From UBA4582 sp964228885 (GTDB lineage: Bacteria; Pseudomonadota; Gammaproteobacteria; Pseudomonadales; Azotimanducaceae), in NCBI GenBank assembly GCA_964228885.1, contig CAXRCG010000203.1:15030-79029 (forward strand): a stretch of 64,000 bases of DNA, given 5' to 3'. The translations under genes and the position numbers were made by a program. Below the pieces are notes generated by a model that was given only the letters and a program-made list of their open reading frames with translations, was not told the DNA's origin and made no database searches. Within the stretch, counting starts at the first letter, position 1, and the number at the start of each line of letters is the position of its first letter. This document shows positions 55,061 to 63,128 of this stretch, in pieces.

Positions 55061-56092
55061 CTAGTTTCCGCCCGCGAGCAAAGCGGTGAGTTCAGCAACA
55101 AGACTGTCGCCAGAGGCTTCGTTGACGTTCAGGCAAGTCACAATGCGGAGTCTTCGTTCCCCAAAAGCACCAAGGAGTACGCCACGCTGCTTTAACTGCT
55201 CTACAATTTCAGCGGCAGTCGGCGCTTCGGCTGCGACATCGAAAATGATGATATTGGTTTCAACCGGGTGCATATGTGCGACCTGGGGGAGCTGTTGGAT
55301 ACGTTCCCCAATCGAGGCGGCCAGTGCGTTATCGAGAGCCTGTTGCTCGATGTTATTGTCCAGTGCATAGAGGCTGGCTGCGGCCAGCACCCCGGACTGG
55401 CGCATTGCACCCCCCAGCGCCTGTTTCTGACGCCATGCCTGGCGACAGAAATCTGCCGATCCAGCGAGCACTGCGCCGCAGGGCGCGCCGAGGCCTTTGG
55501 AAAAATCGATCCACACTGAGTCGAAATCTCTGGCATAGCGTGCGGGATCGATGCCGGTTTTGGCCACGGCGTTGAGCAAACGGGCGCCATCCATGTGGGC
55601 GATAAGGCCATGAGATTTCGCTTCATTCACAACAGCATCTATGGTCTCTAGTGGCCATACGGCACCACCGCCAAGATTGGCTGTTTGTTCAACCAGCAAC
55701 AGTTTGCTTACTGGCATATATCGCGACTCAGGTCGAATTGCATTACGCACATCGTCAGCGCTGAAGATGCCATTTTTACCTTGTAGCGGACGCATGACTA
55801 CACCACTGATCGCGGCAGGGGATCCACACTCAAAATTCAAGAGATGGGAAGTCTCATCACAAATGACTTCGTCTCCCGGTTGGCAATGCACCTTGACAGC
55901 TATCTCGTTGCACATCGTGCCGGAGATCATGAAGACGGCCGCTTCTTTACCGAGCATCTCTGCAACACGCGACTCGAGGGCCGCGGTGGTCGGATCCTCT
56001 CCCTTTTGCTCGTCACCAAGCGGTGCAGACACAATTGATTCCAGCATCGCTTTGGTAGGAATAGACTTGGTGTCGCTGTAGAAATCGTGCAT
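55061..56092 (-). CDS. Low-specificity L-threonine aldolase (beta-eliminating lyase family)
   Basis: A 343-residue PLP enzyme that splits threonine or allo-threonine to glycine and acetaldehyde. The PLP-lysine motif SKGLGAPCGAVLAG is near residues 198-211, with the usual DFYSDTKSIPT N-terminus and HMDGARLLNA in the middle. The start at ATG 56092 has GAGAGAAG upstream and matches the family's normal length; the open frame extends 16 codons further upstream. It is cotranscribed with the NhaC-family antiporter, which may move an amino acid or its breakdown product (inference). Confidence 0.93.
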   Translation of the reverse strand: MHDFYSDTKSIPTKAMLESIVSAPLGDEQKGEDPTTAALESRVAEMLGKEAAVFMISGTMCNEIAVKVHCQPGDEVICDETSHLLNFECGSPAAISGVVMRPLQGKNGIFSADDVRNAIRPESRYMPVSKLLLVEQTANLGGGAVWPLETIDAVVNEAKSHGLIAHMDGARLLNAVAKTGIDPARYARDFDSVWIDFSKGLGAPCGAVLAGSADFCRQAWRQKQALGGAMRQSGVLAAASLYALDNNIEQQALDNALAASIGERIQQLPQVAHMHPVETNIIIFDVAAEAPTAAEIVEQLKQRGVLLGAFGERRLRIVTCLNVNEASGDSLVAELTALLAGGN

Positions 56093-56217
56093 GGCTTCTC
56101 TCAAACACAGTAAAGGAATAATGGCACTACTATAACTCATCTACCCGATCTTGAAGAGAGGAGTCAGGGCAGGGATCAAAAGATCAAAGGTGTCAGTGTG
56201 CTTTGATCTAATTGTTT
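56093..56217. other. Short interval upstream of threonine aldolase
   Basis: Presumed promoter region of the aldolase-antiporter operon; nothing else seen. Confidence 0.4.
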
Positions 56218-56425
56218 TTCAGAGGCAGGGGCCAAGGGTGCAGAAGAAAAGGGGGCAGAAGAAAGCGGTCGCAACATTTCGGACCTGGACATTCACGTCG
56301 GTGCTGCAAATGTTGGTTTCGGAGAAGATCCAGGAACGTTAGCAAACCCATTCCATATGGGCAGAGCCTTTACCATTGGCTGGATGGGTCAGTTATCATC
56401 GCTTGCTTCTGGTTGCTTCAACTGA
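56218..56425 (+). pseudogene. Possible LLM-class oxidoreductase remnant
   Basis: A plus-strand frame of about 69 codons reads GAEESGRNISDLDIHVGAAN, then VGFGEDPG, and later RAFTIGWMGQ, ending at TGA 56423. This resembles the C-terminal region of LLM-family proteins (GR...DLDI...VGFG). There is no start and no full-length neighbour. Confidence 0.3.
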
Positions 56426-56511
56426 TGGATCTGTGGCGCCTGGGAAGATCAGAGCGGTCTCATCGACGTGGCGCTGTGCAGCGATGGCCGGGACACAGCC
56501 GATTGAATTTA

Positions 56512-57147
56512 TCATGGCGAAACTAAACTACGACTGCGGGTCTTCTGGTAAGCGACAAGGCGCATCGTTAGCGCCAATAGCCCTAAGTTTGTGTAGATAA
56601 AATCAATCGTCCTAGCATCAGCACTTGCGGCTTGCCCGGCATAACTCACCCAGATAGCCGCCCAGAAATACCAGATGCCCACCAAGTGAAGATAGCGCCA
56701 GTGTTCGCGGCGCATTCTGCGCCGCACCGGGAAAAACGAGGTGACAGTCAGTGCAAAGAGGAAGACGTAACTGATCATGCGCAAGAAAAGATCAACGTCG
56801 TTGTGCAGTTCCTCCCAGTAATAGGTGTTGTGCCGCGCCAGCAGCACCCCGATGAACACCGCCTGCCAACCGAAGCCGGCAGCGAAAGATAGACCGAGGT
56901 AGCGGCGGTTACGCAACAACCAGTTGGCAAACTCGCCGGGGGCGAGCTGACTCAGGGGGGTGGCAATAAAGGCGAGAAACACCCAGGGAGACGCCAGCTG
57001 CACCGAGAGCCGGATCATCTCCACTGCGGCCTCGGGCGTGGCAAGGCCAGTCGTTGTCAGTCCAATCAAGATAGCCGCAAGGTTCAGCGCTACGACCAGG
57101 AAAAAAAACAGCCATCCATTTAAGAGGTGGTCGTGTAGCCTATTCAT
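56512..57147 (-). CDS. Ferric-reductase-like haem membrane protein (MsrQ-like)
   Basis: A 211-residue protein with about six hydrophobic segments. Conserved histidines appear at a few positions (for example ARHNTYYWEELH and REHWRYLHLVG) as expected for a b-type haem pair. The family (ferric oxidoreductase/MsrQ) transfers electrons across the inner membrane to a periplasmic partner. No MsrP gene is adjacent, so the partner is unknown. The ATG has AAGGAAAG upstream. It is single-gene. Naming it MsrQ would go beyond the evidence. Confidence 0.72.
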   Translation of the reverse strand: MNRLHDHLLNGWLFFFLVVALNLAAILIGLTTTGLATPEAAVEMIRLSVQLASPWVFLAFIATPLSQLAPGEFANWLLRNRRYLGLSFAAGFGWQAVFIGVLLARHNTYYWEELHNDVDLFLRMISYVFLFALTVTSFFPVRRRMRREHWRYLHLVGIWYFWAAIWVSYAGQAASADARTIDFIYTNLGLLALTMRLVAYQKTRSRSLVSP

Positions 57148-57239
57148 GCCACTTTCCTTGGGTCCATGCTGAACACATAATTAACTATTTTTTCAGAAAA
57201 CATAACGTTGCTATTTATTAACCGGTCAAGTCGAGATCG

Positions 57240-58037
57240 TCAACGAACAGAACGGTCGTAAAACCCCAGCGCCCGATACATATCAAACCCAGTAATTTGT
57301 CTAACCTCAGGCGACAGTTTGGCCAGCCTTTCTGGCGGTATATTCAGGTATTGATTTTCTTCTTGACGTACCCAACCGACGGAATAGGTCAGGATGATAC
57401 CGTAGCGCCAGTCTTGCGCTGTATTGGCGCCGGCACCATGCAATGTGCCACCCATCCAGAAAAGTACCGATCCGGCCGACATTTCTGCCTGAACAATTTC
57501 CTCGTCCTTAGCTATCCGATCTTCAGGCCATTTGTGACTGCCTGGCACTAATAGCGTTGCGCCATTGTCCGCACGGAAATCTGAGATTGCCCACATACTC
57601 GCCACGATGAGGTTGGGACGTGGTATCGGGAAAAATGTGAATGAATCCTCCTCTCGATGCAATGCCTGACTTCTTGCGCCAGGCCCGACTTCCAACGCTG
57701 CAGTAATATGCAGTTGGTAGCCGAATTCGCCATTGGGCAGGAGTAGGCTCTCACAGCATTGCTTTGAGAGCGGATGCGCAACAAGTGTATCGGTCACTGT
57801 TGATGAACGTGCAACCAATGCTGCCACGCGGCGGGTTCGGCCCGGATAAAATTGTGTCGAATCCTCTTTTTCAATTTCGATGACCCGGGCTTTTTCCATA
57901 TATGGAGCCAGCTCATCTCTAATAGACTGACGTAAATTGGCATCCGTCACGCCAGTGACGACTACGCAACCGGCCTCATCCAAGGCCTCAATGATTTCAC
58001 TGCTTGGCGACTTAACTGAAAGCTGCGGAATAGACAT
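57240..58037 (-). CDS. PhyH-family dioxygenase, tandem copy 2
   Basis: A 265-residue enzyme with His127-x-Glu129 and His200 as the iron ligands; like the 6.4-kb paralogue it has Glu in place of Asp. The ATG has GGAGGCAAC upstream. It lies 63 bp after the stop of the almost identical gene at 58.1-58.9 kb, about four in five residues the same by eye, so a recent tandem duplication is likely. The variable parts are around residues 50-65, and the acid position itself. Confidence 0.91.
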   Translation of the reverse strand: MSIPQLSVKSPSSEIIEALDEAGCVVVTGVTDANLRQSIRDELAPYMEKARVIEIEKEDSTQFYPGRTRRVAALVARSSTVTDTLVAHPLSKQCCESLLLPNGEFGYQLHITAALEVGPGARSQALHREEDSFTFFPIPRPNLIVASMWAISDFRADNGATLLVPGSHKWPEDRIAKDEEIVQAEMSAGSVLFWMGGTLHGAGANTAQDWRYGIILTYSVGWVRQEENQYLNIPPERLAKLSPEVRQITGFDMYRALGFYDRSVR

Positions 58038-58100
58038 ATTGTTGCCTCCTCAAAGATTCCTTATTGTGCGACAGTCAACGTGTCATCGATTCGAAAACGA

Positions 58101-58892
58101 TCAACTCACAGAGCGATCATAAAACCCTAGCGCCCGATACATATCGAACCCGGCAATTTGACGAACTTCAGGTGATAGCTCAGCAAGCCTTGCTGGCGGA
58201 ATATCCATGTATTGATTTTCCTCTTGGCGAACCCAGCCAACCGAATAAGCCAGGACAACGCCGTAACGCCAGTCTCGCGATCTATTCGCGCCTGCCCCAT
58301 GTATTGTCCCACCTAGCCAGTAAAGCACTGACCCTGCTGGCATTTCTGCTGGGACAATTTCCTCGTCTTTAGCAATCCGCTCTGCCGGCCACTTATGGCT
58401 GCCCGGCACGAGTAATGTTGCGCCATTGTCCTCGCGAAAATCTGTGATTGCCCACATACTGGCGACGATGAGGTTGGGACGTGGGACCGGAAAAAAAGTA
58501 AATGAGTTATCATCCCGGTGCAATATCTGGGCTCTTGCCCCAGGCCCAACCTCTAGTGACGCTGTGATATGTAATTGATAGCCGAATTCGCCGTTGGGCA
58601 GGAGAAGGGTCTCGCAACATTGTTTTGATATAGGGTGTGCAACAAGTTGATCAGAGATAGTGGGTGAACGTGCAACTAACGCTGTCACACGACGGGTATG
58701 CGCTGCGTAGAAATCTTCCGGATCGTCGTCTTCAACCACAAGGGCTTTTTCCATATGTGGTGCCAAATCATCTTTAATAGAGTGACGTAAGTTAGCATCC
58801 GTCACACCAGTGACGATCACGCACCCGACCTCATTCAAGGCCTCAGTGATTTCACTGCTTGGCGACTCAGCTGAAAGTCGTGGAATCGACAT
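58101..58892 (-). CDS. PhyH-family dioxygenase, tandem copy 1
   Basis: A 263-residue enzyme with His125-x-Asp127 and His198, the canonical HxD...H facial triad. The ATG has AAGGAGACAG upstream. It is first in the tandem pair and probably shares a promoter with the second copy. Comparing the two suggests that the metal-ligand acid has switched between Asp and Glu in one of them while the rest of the pocket is nearly constant. The substrate is unknown. Confidence 0.91.
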   Translation of the reverse strand: MSIPRLSAESPSSEITEALNEVGCVIVTGVTDANLRHSIKDDLAPHMEKALVVEDDDPEDFYAAHTRRVTALVARSPTISDQLVAHPISKQCCETLLLPNGEFGYQLHITASLEVGPGARAQILHRDDNSFTFFPVPRPNLIVASMWAITDFREDNGATLLVPGSHKWPAERIAKDEEIVPAEMPAGSVLYWLGGTIHGAGANRSRDWRYGVVLAYSVGWVRQEENQYMDIPPARLAELSPEVRQIAGFDMYRALGFYDRSVS

Positions 58893-59186
58893 TTTGCTGT
58901 CTCCTTAACTGTTGTTTTGTCGGAAAAATTTGCAACTGCGGGGCTTGGCCTTTGAATACGAGTCGATTGATTTAGCTGTCGAAAGTTGAGCTCATGCTGG
59001 TTGCCCATAGGTGGCTCTAACGAAATTGAGGACAACCTTGCGGACAGCATTTGCATGCCTGTGCCATCGCCTGCCGCGACCCAGTAATATAGTTGAACCT
59101 TCGAGCGTAGATGTCTTCGACCAGTGCCGACATTGTTGGTTCGCCCTGTTGTATTGCCCATAATTGTGGCCAAAGGCCGTCACCCA
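58893..59186. other. Intergenic region upstream of the PhyH pair
   Basis: Presumed promoter of the tandem PhyH genes plus the degraded continuation of the TetR remnant. Short minus-strand frames are not convincing. Confidence 0.45.
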
Positions 59187-59309
59187 TCAGAGAATTCTCA
59201 GCTTCATACCAGAGGCACGCGCAAAAGCTTTCATCGTCAACGCTGCATAACCTTGATCTGCGATGATCTCAATTGCAGTTTGAAGAATCTGGTTTTTTCG
59301 GTCACTCAT
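59187..59309 (-). pseudogene. N-terminal remnant of a TetR-family regulator
   Basis: ATG 59309 opens a 40-codon frame reading MSDRKNQILQTAIEIIADQG, then YAALTMKAFARASGMK, the helix-turn-helix of a TetR regulator, and stops soon after the recognition helix. The continuation is scrambled. It may once have controlled the PhyH pair, which lies downstream on the same strand. Confidence 0.62.
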
Positions 59310-59404
59310 AGATTTTGAGCTGTTAACATGTCAATAGACATGCTAGAGCCTGTGCTGCGGTATGTAAAGCCTTCGGAGCAGACTTGGTGTTAAAAATTAC
59401 TTGA

Positions 59405-59701
59405 CGCGATTTGCTCAGCGGTATGGCGATTGAACTTAAAGAAAAAGGAATACCTGCCAGCGTAATCTACCCCGGCGCGGTTTCAACCGAATTCATCAAA
59501 GTGGCGGCTGAAAGACAGCGAATAGATCTCAGCCAGGCATAGACGCCGTAACTGGTTGGCCGGGCAGTTGTCGCCTTGCTGATGCTCAATGTTGCCCCCT
59601 ATGCTTTGACATCTGCATGGGCAAAAGTCGCGGCGAGCAAAGCCATGAGTACAAAATGTCAGAAGATACCCCCTTGCCAATTCAATTTGGATTCCAGTTG
59701 A
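59405..59701 (+). pseudogene. C-terminal half of a decayed short-chain dehydrogenase
   Basis: In one plus-strand frame: GMAIELKEKGIPASVIYPGA, then VSTEFIKVAAERQ, a stop (TAG), another (TAA), then LVGRAVVALLMLNVAP and on to TGA 59699. This is the substrate-region and C-terminus of an SDR (PGxVxTEF motif), with two nonsense codons and no start. Confidence 0.65.
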
Positions 59702-59717
59702 TCTCTTAAGTTGAACA

Positions 59718-60209
59718 TCAACCCAACTGCGATGGAAAGTCACCGGGGAAATCATTTGAAGTATGACGATTAGGCCAGAGAAACTGGAGGGTGCAACGAG
59801 CAATTAGCCAACGCCCGTTTACCTTCTGGTACTCGTCATCGTAGACCCCCAAGTAGATAAACGGATTTTCATCGGCCGATTTCTCCGTCACAGGTTCAAA
59901 CAAATAGGCTCTGCCTCTGGCGGTGTCAGGGCTTGTCAGCTCCACCAAATGATCGCAGGTGCCGTGCATCGCATAAAAGTTATCGAGATCTTTCTCTACC
60001 GCATGATAGTTCTTTCTGATCACATCACGCCCAGACCATGAGCCAAAGGGGCCAAATTCACACACCGCATCTTCCGTAAAAATATTGGCGAGATCATCGA
60101 GCCGCTTGGCATCCATTAAATGTGTGTAGAGCAACCTGGTGCGCTTAATCTCCTCAATTTCTAACAATTCGCGTAGCTTCAGGATTTCCTGCTCAGTTAA
60201 GCTCGACAT
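59718..60209 (-). CDS. NTF2-like (SnoaL_4) protein
   Basis: A 163-residue protein of the NTF2-like fold: a helical N-terminus (EEIKRTRLLYTHLMDAKRLD) followed by the strand region DAVCEFGPFGSWSGRDVI and the later IYLGVYDDEYQKVNGRWLI. Members include dehydratases, isomerases and the small subunits of ring-hydroxylating dioxygenases. It lies 0.3 kb from the Rieske alpha-subunit gene on the same strand and could be related to it, but it lacks the known beta-subunit features, so this is inference. The start is ATG 60209. Confidence 0.82.
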   Translation of the reverse strand: MSSLTEQEILKLRELLEIEEIKRTRLLYTHLMDAKRLDDLANIFTEDAVCEFGPFGSWSGRDVIRKNYHAVEKDLDNFYAMHGTCDHLVELTSPDTARGRAYLFEPVTEKSADENPFIYLGVYDDEYQKVNGRWLIARCTLQFLWPNRHTSNDFPGDFPSQLG

Positions 60210-60326
60210 GATCGATACTCTGTTGTGGATTCACTGAAAGAATAAACAAGATCAGGTACAAAAAGCGAACGGCAATGCCATCTGCGACACACTGCTATTC
60301 AGCTGTTAGATAATGTTTTCGAGTAT
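60210..60326. other. Interval between NTF2-like gene and repeat copy 1
   Basis: Short promoter-sized interval; nothing else seen. Confidence 0.4.
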
Positions 60327-60418
60327 AGGCACCATTAACGCCCTTTTTAGTGAAATCAGCGAGTAAGACTTGATCCCTACAGACCATTTTCTACAGCAAA
60401 ATTGGAGGTTAGGCCGGA
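60327..60418. repeat. 92-bp direct repeat, copy 1
   Basis: Identical to 62502-62593 except for one base (G/A at position 36 of the repeat). It begins AGGCACCATTAACGCC and ends TTGGAGGTTAGGCCGGA. The two copies face the same way, about 2.2 kb apart, and bracket the Rieske/TetR unit. Confidence 0.9.
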
Positions 60419-60515
60419 GGCTACAATGCTTTTGATGAAGTTTTGGCCAAAATTGGGCTGATGTTCTCAAAAGGCCCCAATTTACCGCCATCGGTAGCAA
60501 TAATTGTGACAGCAT

Positions 60516-61766
60516 TTAGCTGGCCAGACGCTGTCCTTTACCGTCTTCCTGCAACTCACTTAATCGCGGCTCAACGCGAAGATTTTCAGGAATGTCATCA
60601 ACACCGATAACCTGATCAAGGTACGCATGGAAGTGATAGATGCGTCTCTCCTGATAAGACAGGGGAATACCATCAATCCCACCTGATTCAATGGATCGCT
60701 GAATCCACGGTAGGTTTTCATTGTCCTCACCGAGTATCACATTGAAGCCAGCAATCTTTTCTTTCCAGTAATCACTTTCAGGATCGACGTTGTCGCCGCG
60801 ACTGAAGAACGTCACTTCAAATCGAGTTGTTCGTTTTGATGTTGGCCAGAACTGCAGGTAAGGAAACTCATAAGCACCGATAGGTGTCACGATGTTGGGG
60901 AACATGTTGTATGAAAGAGAGCCGCTTCTTACGATCTCGTGTTGCTCACCTTCCTCAAGAGGAGACTGCGCTGGTATCGAGGTGAATTTTGTCTCTCCCG
61001 TTTTGGCTGCAACAAACATCCGCGAACTGCCTTGCGGAAACAACGCCATACTGGCACTTCGATGATCAATAGCCGCATCCACTGTATTGGGATGAATATG
61101 CTTGAGGTGATAAACCTCTTGAAAAGCATCCATCGTGATCTTCCAGTTACACTCCAGATCAAAGTGATAGCGTGTGACGAAACGCAGATTATCAGGTTCG
61201 AAATCAGCCAGTTCGCGGGTGAGTGGACCGAGGAATTCATCCAACGGCATCGCATTTGGATCGCGGTTCACATAAATCCAGCTGCCAAACATTTCACAGC
61301 GAATGGGCTTGAGACCTCGCTTGGATTTGTCGATAGCAATAAATTCATGTTCATCAGGGACATGGTTCAAAGCACCGTCGAGACTGAATGCCCAGCAATG
61401 GTATTTACAGACGAAAACTTTTTCCTGTCCCGACTCCTGACGAACGAGTGGACCACCTCTGTGAGTACAGGTGTTGTAGAAGGCACGAATCTGATTGTCT
61501 CTGCCTCTAACAATTAAAATTGGGGTTCCACTGCTCTCCCAAAGTTTGTAGCTACCTATCTCAGGTACTTCATCGGCGTGTCCGGCTAACAGCCATGTCT
61601 TGGACCAAATTCTCTCTTGCTCCAGAGCGAAAAATTCATCATCGATATAGCGGCCAGTAGGGATATCAGGGAGTGGATCAAAGTTCTCAGGCTTGCCTCG
61701 TTCTTCGAAACGAGCAAATTCATGATTGATCTCTTCTTTTAAGTAGGCGGTAGCTTCTGCGTCCAT
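60516..61766 (-). CDS. Rieske non-haem iron oxygenase alpha subunit, repeat-bracketed
   Basis: A 416-residue enzyme with the Rieske motif CTHRGG ... CKYHCWAF and iron histidines in EVYHLKHIHP. It is related to the one at 23.8-25.0 kb only at family level. The start at 61766 has GAGGAAAAG upstream; an in-frame TTG five codons earlier is less likely. It is divergent from a TetR gene, with two 18-bp direct repeats between them as probable operator sites. No reductase or beta subunit gene adjoins it. The substrate is unknown; aromatic or steroid-like rings are typical. Confidence 0.92.
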   Translation of the reverse strand: MDAEATAYLKEEINHEFARFEERGKPENFDPLPDIPTGRYIDDEFFALEQERIWSKTWLLAGHADEVPEIGSYKLWESSGTPILIVRGRDNQIRAFYNTCTHRGGPLVRQESGQEKVFVCKYHCWAFSLDGALNHVPDEHEFIAIDKSKRGLKPIRCEMFGSWIYVNRDPNAMPLDEFLGPLTRELADFEPDNLRFVTRYHFDLECNWKITMDAFQEVYHLKHIHPNTVDAAIDHRSASMALFPQGSSRMFVAAKTGETKFTSIPAQSPLEEGEQHEIVRSGSLSYNMFPNIVTPIGAYEFPYLQFWPTSKRTTRFEVTFFSRGDNVDPESDYWKEKIAGFNVILGEDNENLPWIQRSIESGGIDGIPLSYQERRIYHFHAYLDQVIGVDDIPENLRVEPRLSELQEDGKGQRLAS

Positions 61767-61785
61767 CGCGCTTTTCCTCAATTAT

Positions 61786-61832
61786 GGAACACGGTCTAAA
61801 TTTAACTGAAAATTGGACCACGTTCTAAATTT
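61786..61832. promoter_or_regulatory. Two 18-bp direct repeats, probable operator
   Basis: GGAACACGGTCTAAATTT (61786-61803) and GGACCACGTTCTAAATTT (61815-61832) match at 16 of 18 bases and are 29 bp apart, start to start, about three helical turns. They lie between the divergent Rieske and TetR starts. Confidence 0.6.
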
Positions 61833-61848
61833 GGTGTCAAATGCTTTA

Positions 61849-62478
61849 ATGCAACCCAGCGACAGAAAATACGAATCGGCTAGGCAGATAGAGCGTCAGG
61901 CTCGAATACTCACCTGCGCCAGAGAGATGCTGGACGAATCCGGCTATGAAGGGTTGGTCATCCGAGACTTGGCAAAACGTGCAGGCGTTGCGGCTGCAAC
62001 TATTTACAATCTTTACGGCACCAAGGATGGCGTCATCCTTGAAAGCCTAAAAGACTTACTCGACCAGCTGGGAGGGGAGATTCAAAAGAGGGTGAGTGAT
62101 GACCCAGTGGCTGATCTCATTATGTCTTGCGAAGTCATGACAGGTCAGATTCAACTCACCCCTCAGTACGCTGCCGCGATGACGAGAGCAGCCTTGATGG
62201 CAAACAACAATCCTGCACTGACTCAGGCCTTGATCGGAAGAGACATACCCTTCTACTCCGAATGCCTTAGCCGACTTCAGGCGCAGAAAAAACTGAAGGG
62301 CAAATTCGACCTTGAGGAATTAGCCAAGCAGTTTTCAGCCCACTCATGGGGTCTGGTCATTTTCTGGATGGCAGCACACGTCGAGTTGGATGAACTGGTC
62401 AATCAAAGAGTGCGGGCAATGAAGCTATTGCTGGCAGGTGTCGTCACTGAAAAAGTCAGAGCGGATTTGCTGAAATAG
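61849..62478 (+). CDS. TetR/AcrR family regulator of the Rieske unit
   Basis: A 209-residue regulator starting at ATG 61849. The DNA-binding domain spans about residues 12-57, with VIRDLAKRAGVAAATIYNLY as helix-turn-helix. The C-terminal part should bind an inducer. Divergent placement with the direct repeats between the genes suggests it represses both itself and the Rieske oxygenase until a substrate is present (inference from standard TetR arrangement). No binding site precedes its ATG; an upstream in-frame TTG exists. Confidence 0.9.
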   Translation: MQPSDRKYESARQIERQARILTCAREMLDESGYEGLVIRDLAKRAGVAAATIYNLYGTKDGVILESLKDLLDQLGGEIQKRVSDDPVADLIMSCEVMTGQIQLTPQYAAAMTRAALMANNNPALTQALIGRDIPFYSECLSRLQAQKKLKGKFDLEELAKQFSAHSWGLVIFWMAAHVELDELVNQRVRAMKLLLAGVVTEKVRADLLK

Positions 62479-62501
62479 ATAAAAGAGCCAAAGCGTAGTA
62501 A

Positions 62502-62593
62502 AGGCACCATTAACGCCCTTTTTAGTGAAATCAGCAAGTAAGACTTGATCCCTACAGACCATTTTCTACAGCAAAATTGGAGGTTAGGCCGGA
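62502..62593. repeat. 92-bp direct repeat, copy 2 (ends inside GST gene)
   Basis: Same sequence as copy 1. Its right end coincides with the abrupt end of GST coding similarity: the GST frame runs to 62594, and its TAA (62584-62586) lies inside the repeat. Confidence 0.9.
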
Positions 62594-62910
62594 CGCAGCA
62601 GCCCATCGGATCCAATCACATCAAACAATCTGCTCAAGATGCGTTGTTTCGGCGATTTGGGAGAGAAGGCGTGCCCACTGGTTACTTCAAAATGATCGAT
62701 GATCGCAGCGCCGTCTCGGATGACGGTCCCATCTCCCAGTTCGACCGTCGGTACCGCCTGGCGCCCGCCCGCCTTGGGCAGTACCACGTCCTGGTAATGT
62801 GCCGAGCCAAATGTGGTTTCGCGGTAATCAATTCCAGCTTTTATCAGATAGCTTCTGACGTTGCCGGTGTATAGGGAGACCGGTGTTCCGTAAAGCGTAG
62901 TCTGGCTCAT
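62584..62910 (-). pseudogene. Truncated glutathione S-transferase, N-terminal domain only
   Basis: 108 residues: the thioredoxin-like GST N-terminal domain (MSQTTLYGTPVSLYTGNVRS, then QAVPTVELGDGTVIRDGAAI) with the start of the helical domain, cut at LLRPA. Full GSTs are 200-plus residues, and related proteins continue LLRPA-MHYRW. The cut coincides with the repeat boundary, so the remainder was probably lost when the repeat unit arrived. Confidence 0.75.
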
Positions 62911-63128
62911 AGTTTAGAATGTCCTTTTGTCAGGTAGCTCGTCTATTTTCAGGGACGTGTCAGCTAAAGCGCTACATCGTTCGGAACCAGTGAATCAGAA
63001 AAATCAGGAATCGACCTGTCAGCTAGGTGACAGTATGGCGAGAAAAAAGCGTGGTAACAGAGTCAGCGTTGAAGGGCTGATCCGCGAGAGAAAAAGTTAC
63101 TTAGGTTTTGATTGCCACTGGCCTGAAC

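Noticed and set aside
55201..55626. 141-codon frame inside the threonine aldolase gene
   Set aside because: Same strand, shifted frame of a well-supported PLP enzyme; a shadow.
60306..60515. Minus-strand open frame of about 69 codons that resembles the frame at 62403-62615
   Set aside because: The resemblance is explained entirely by the shared 92-bp DNA repeat; outside it the two frames differ, and neither has a start site of its own.
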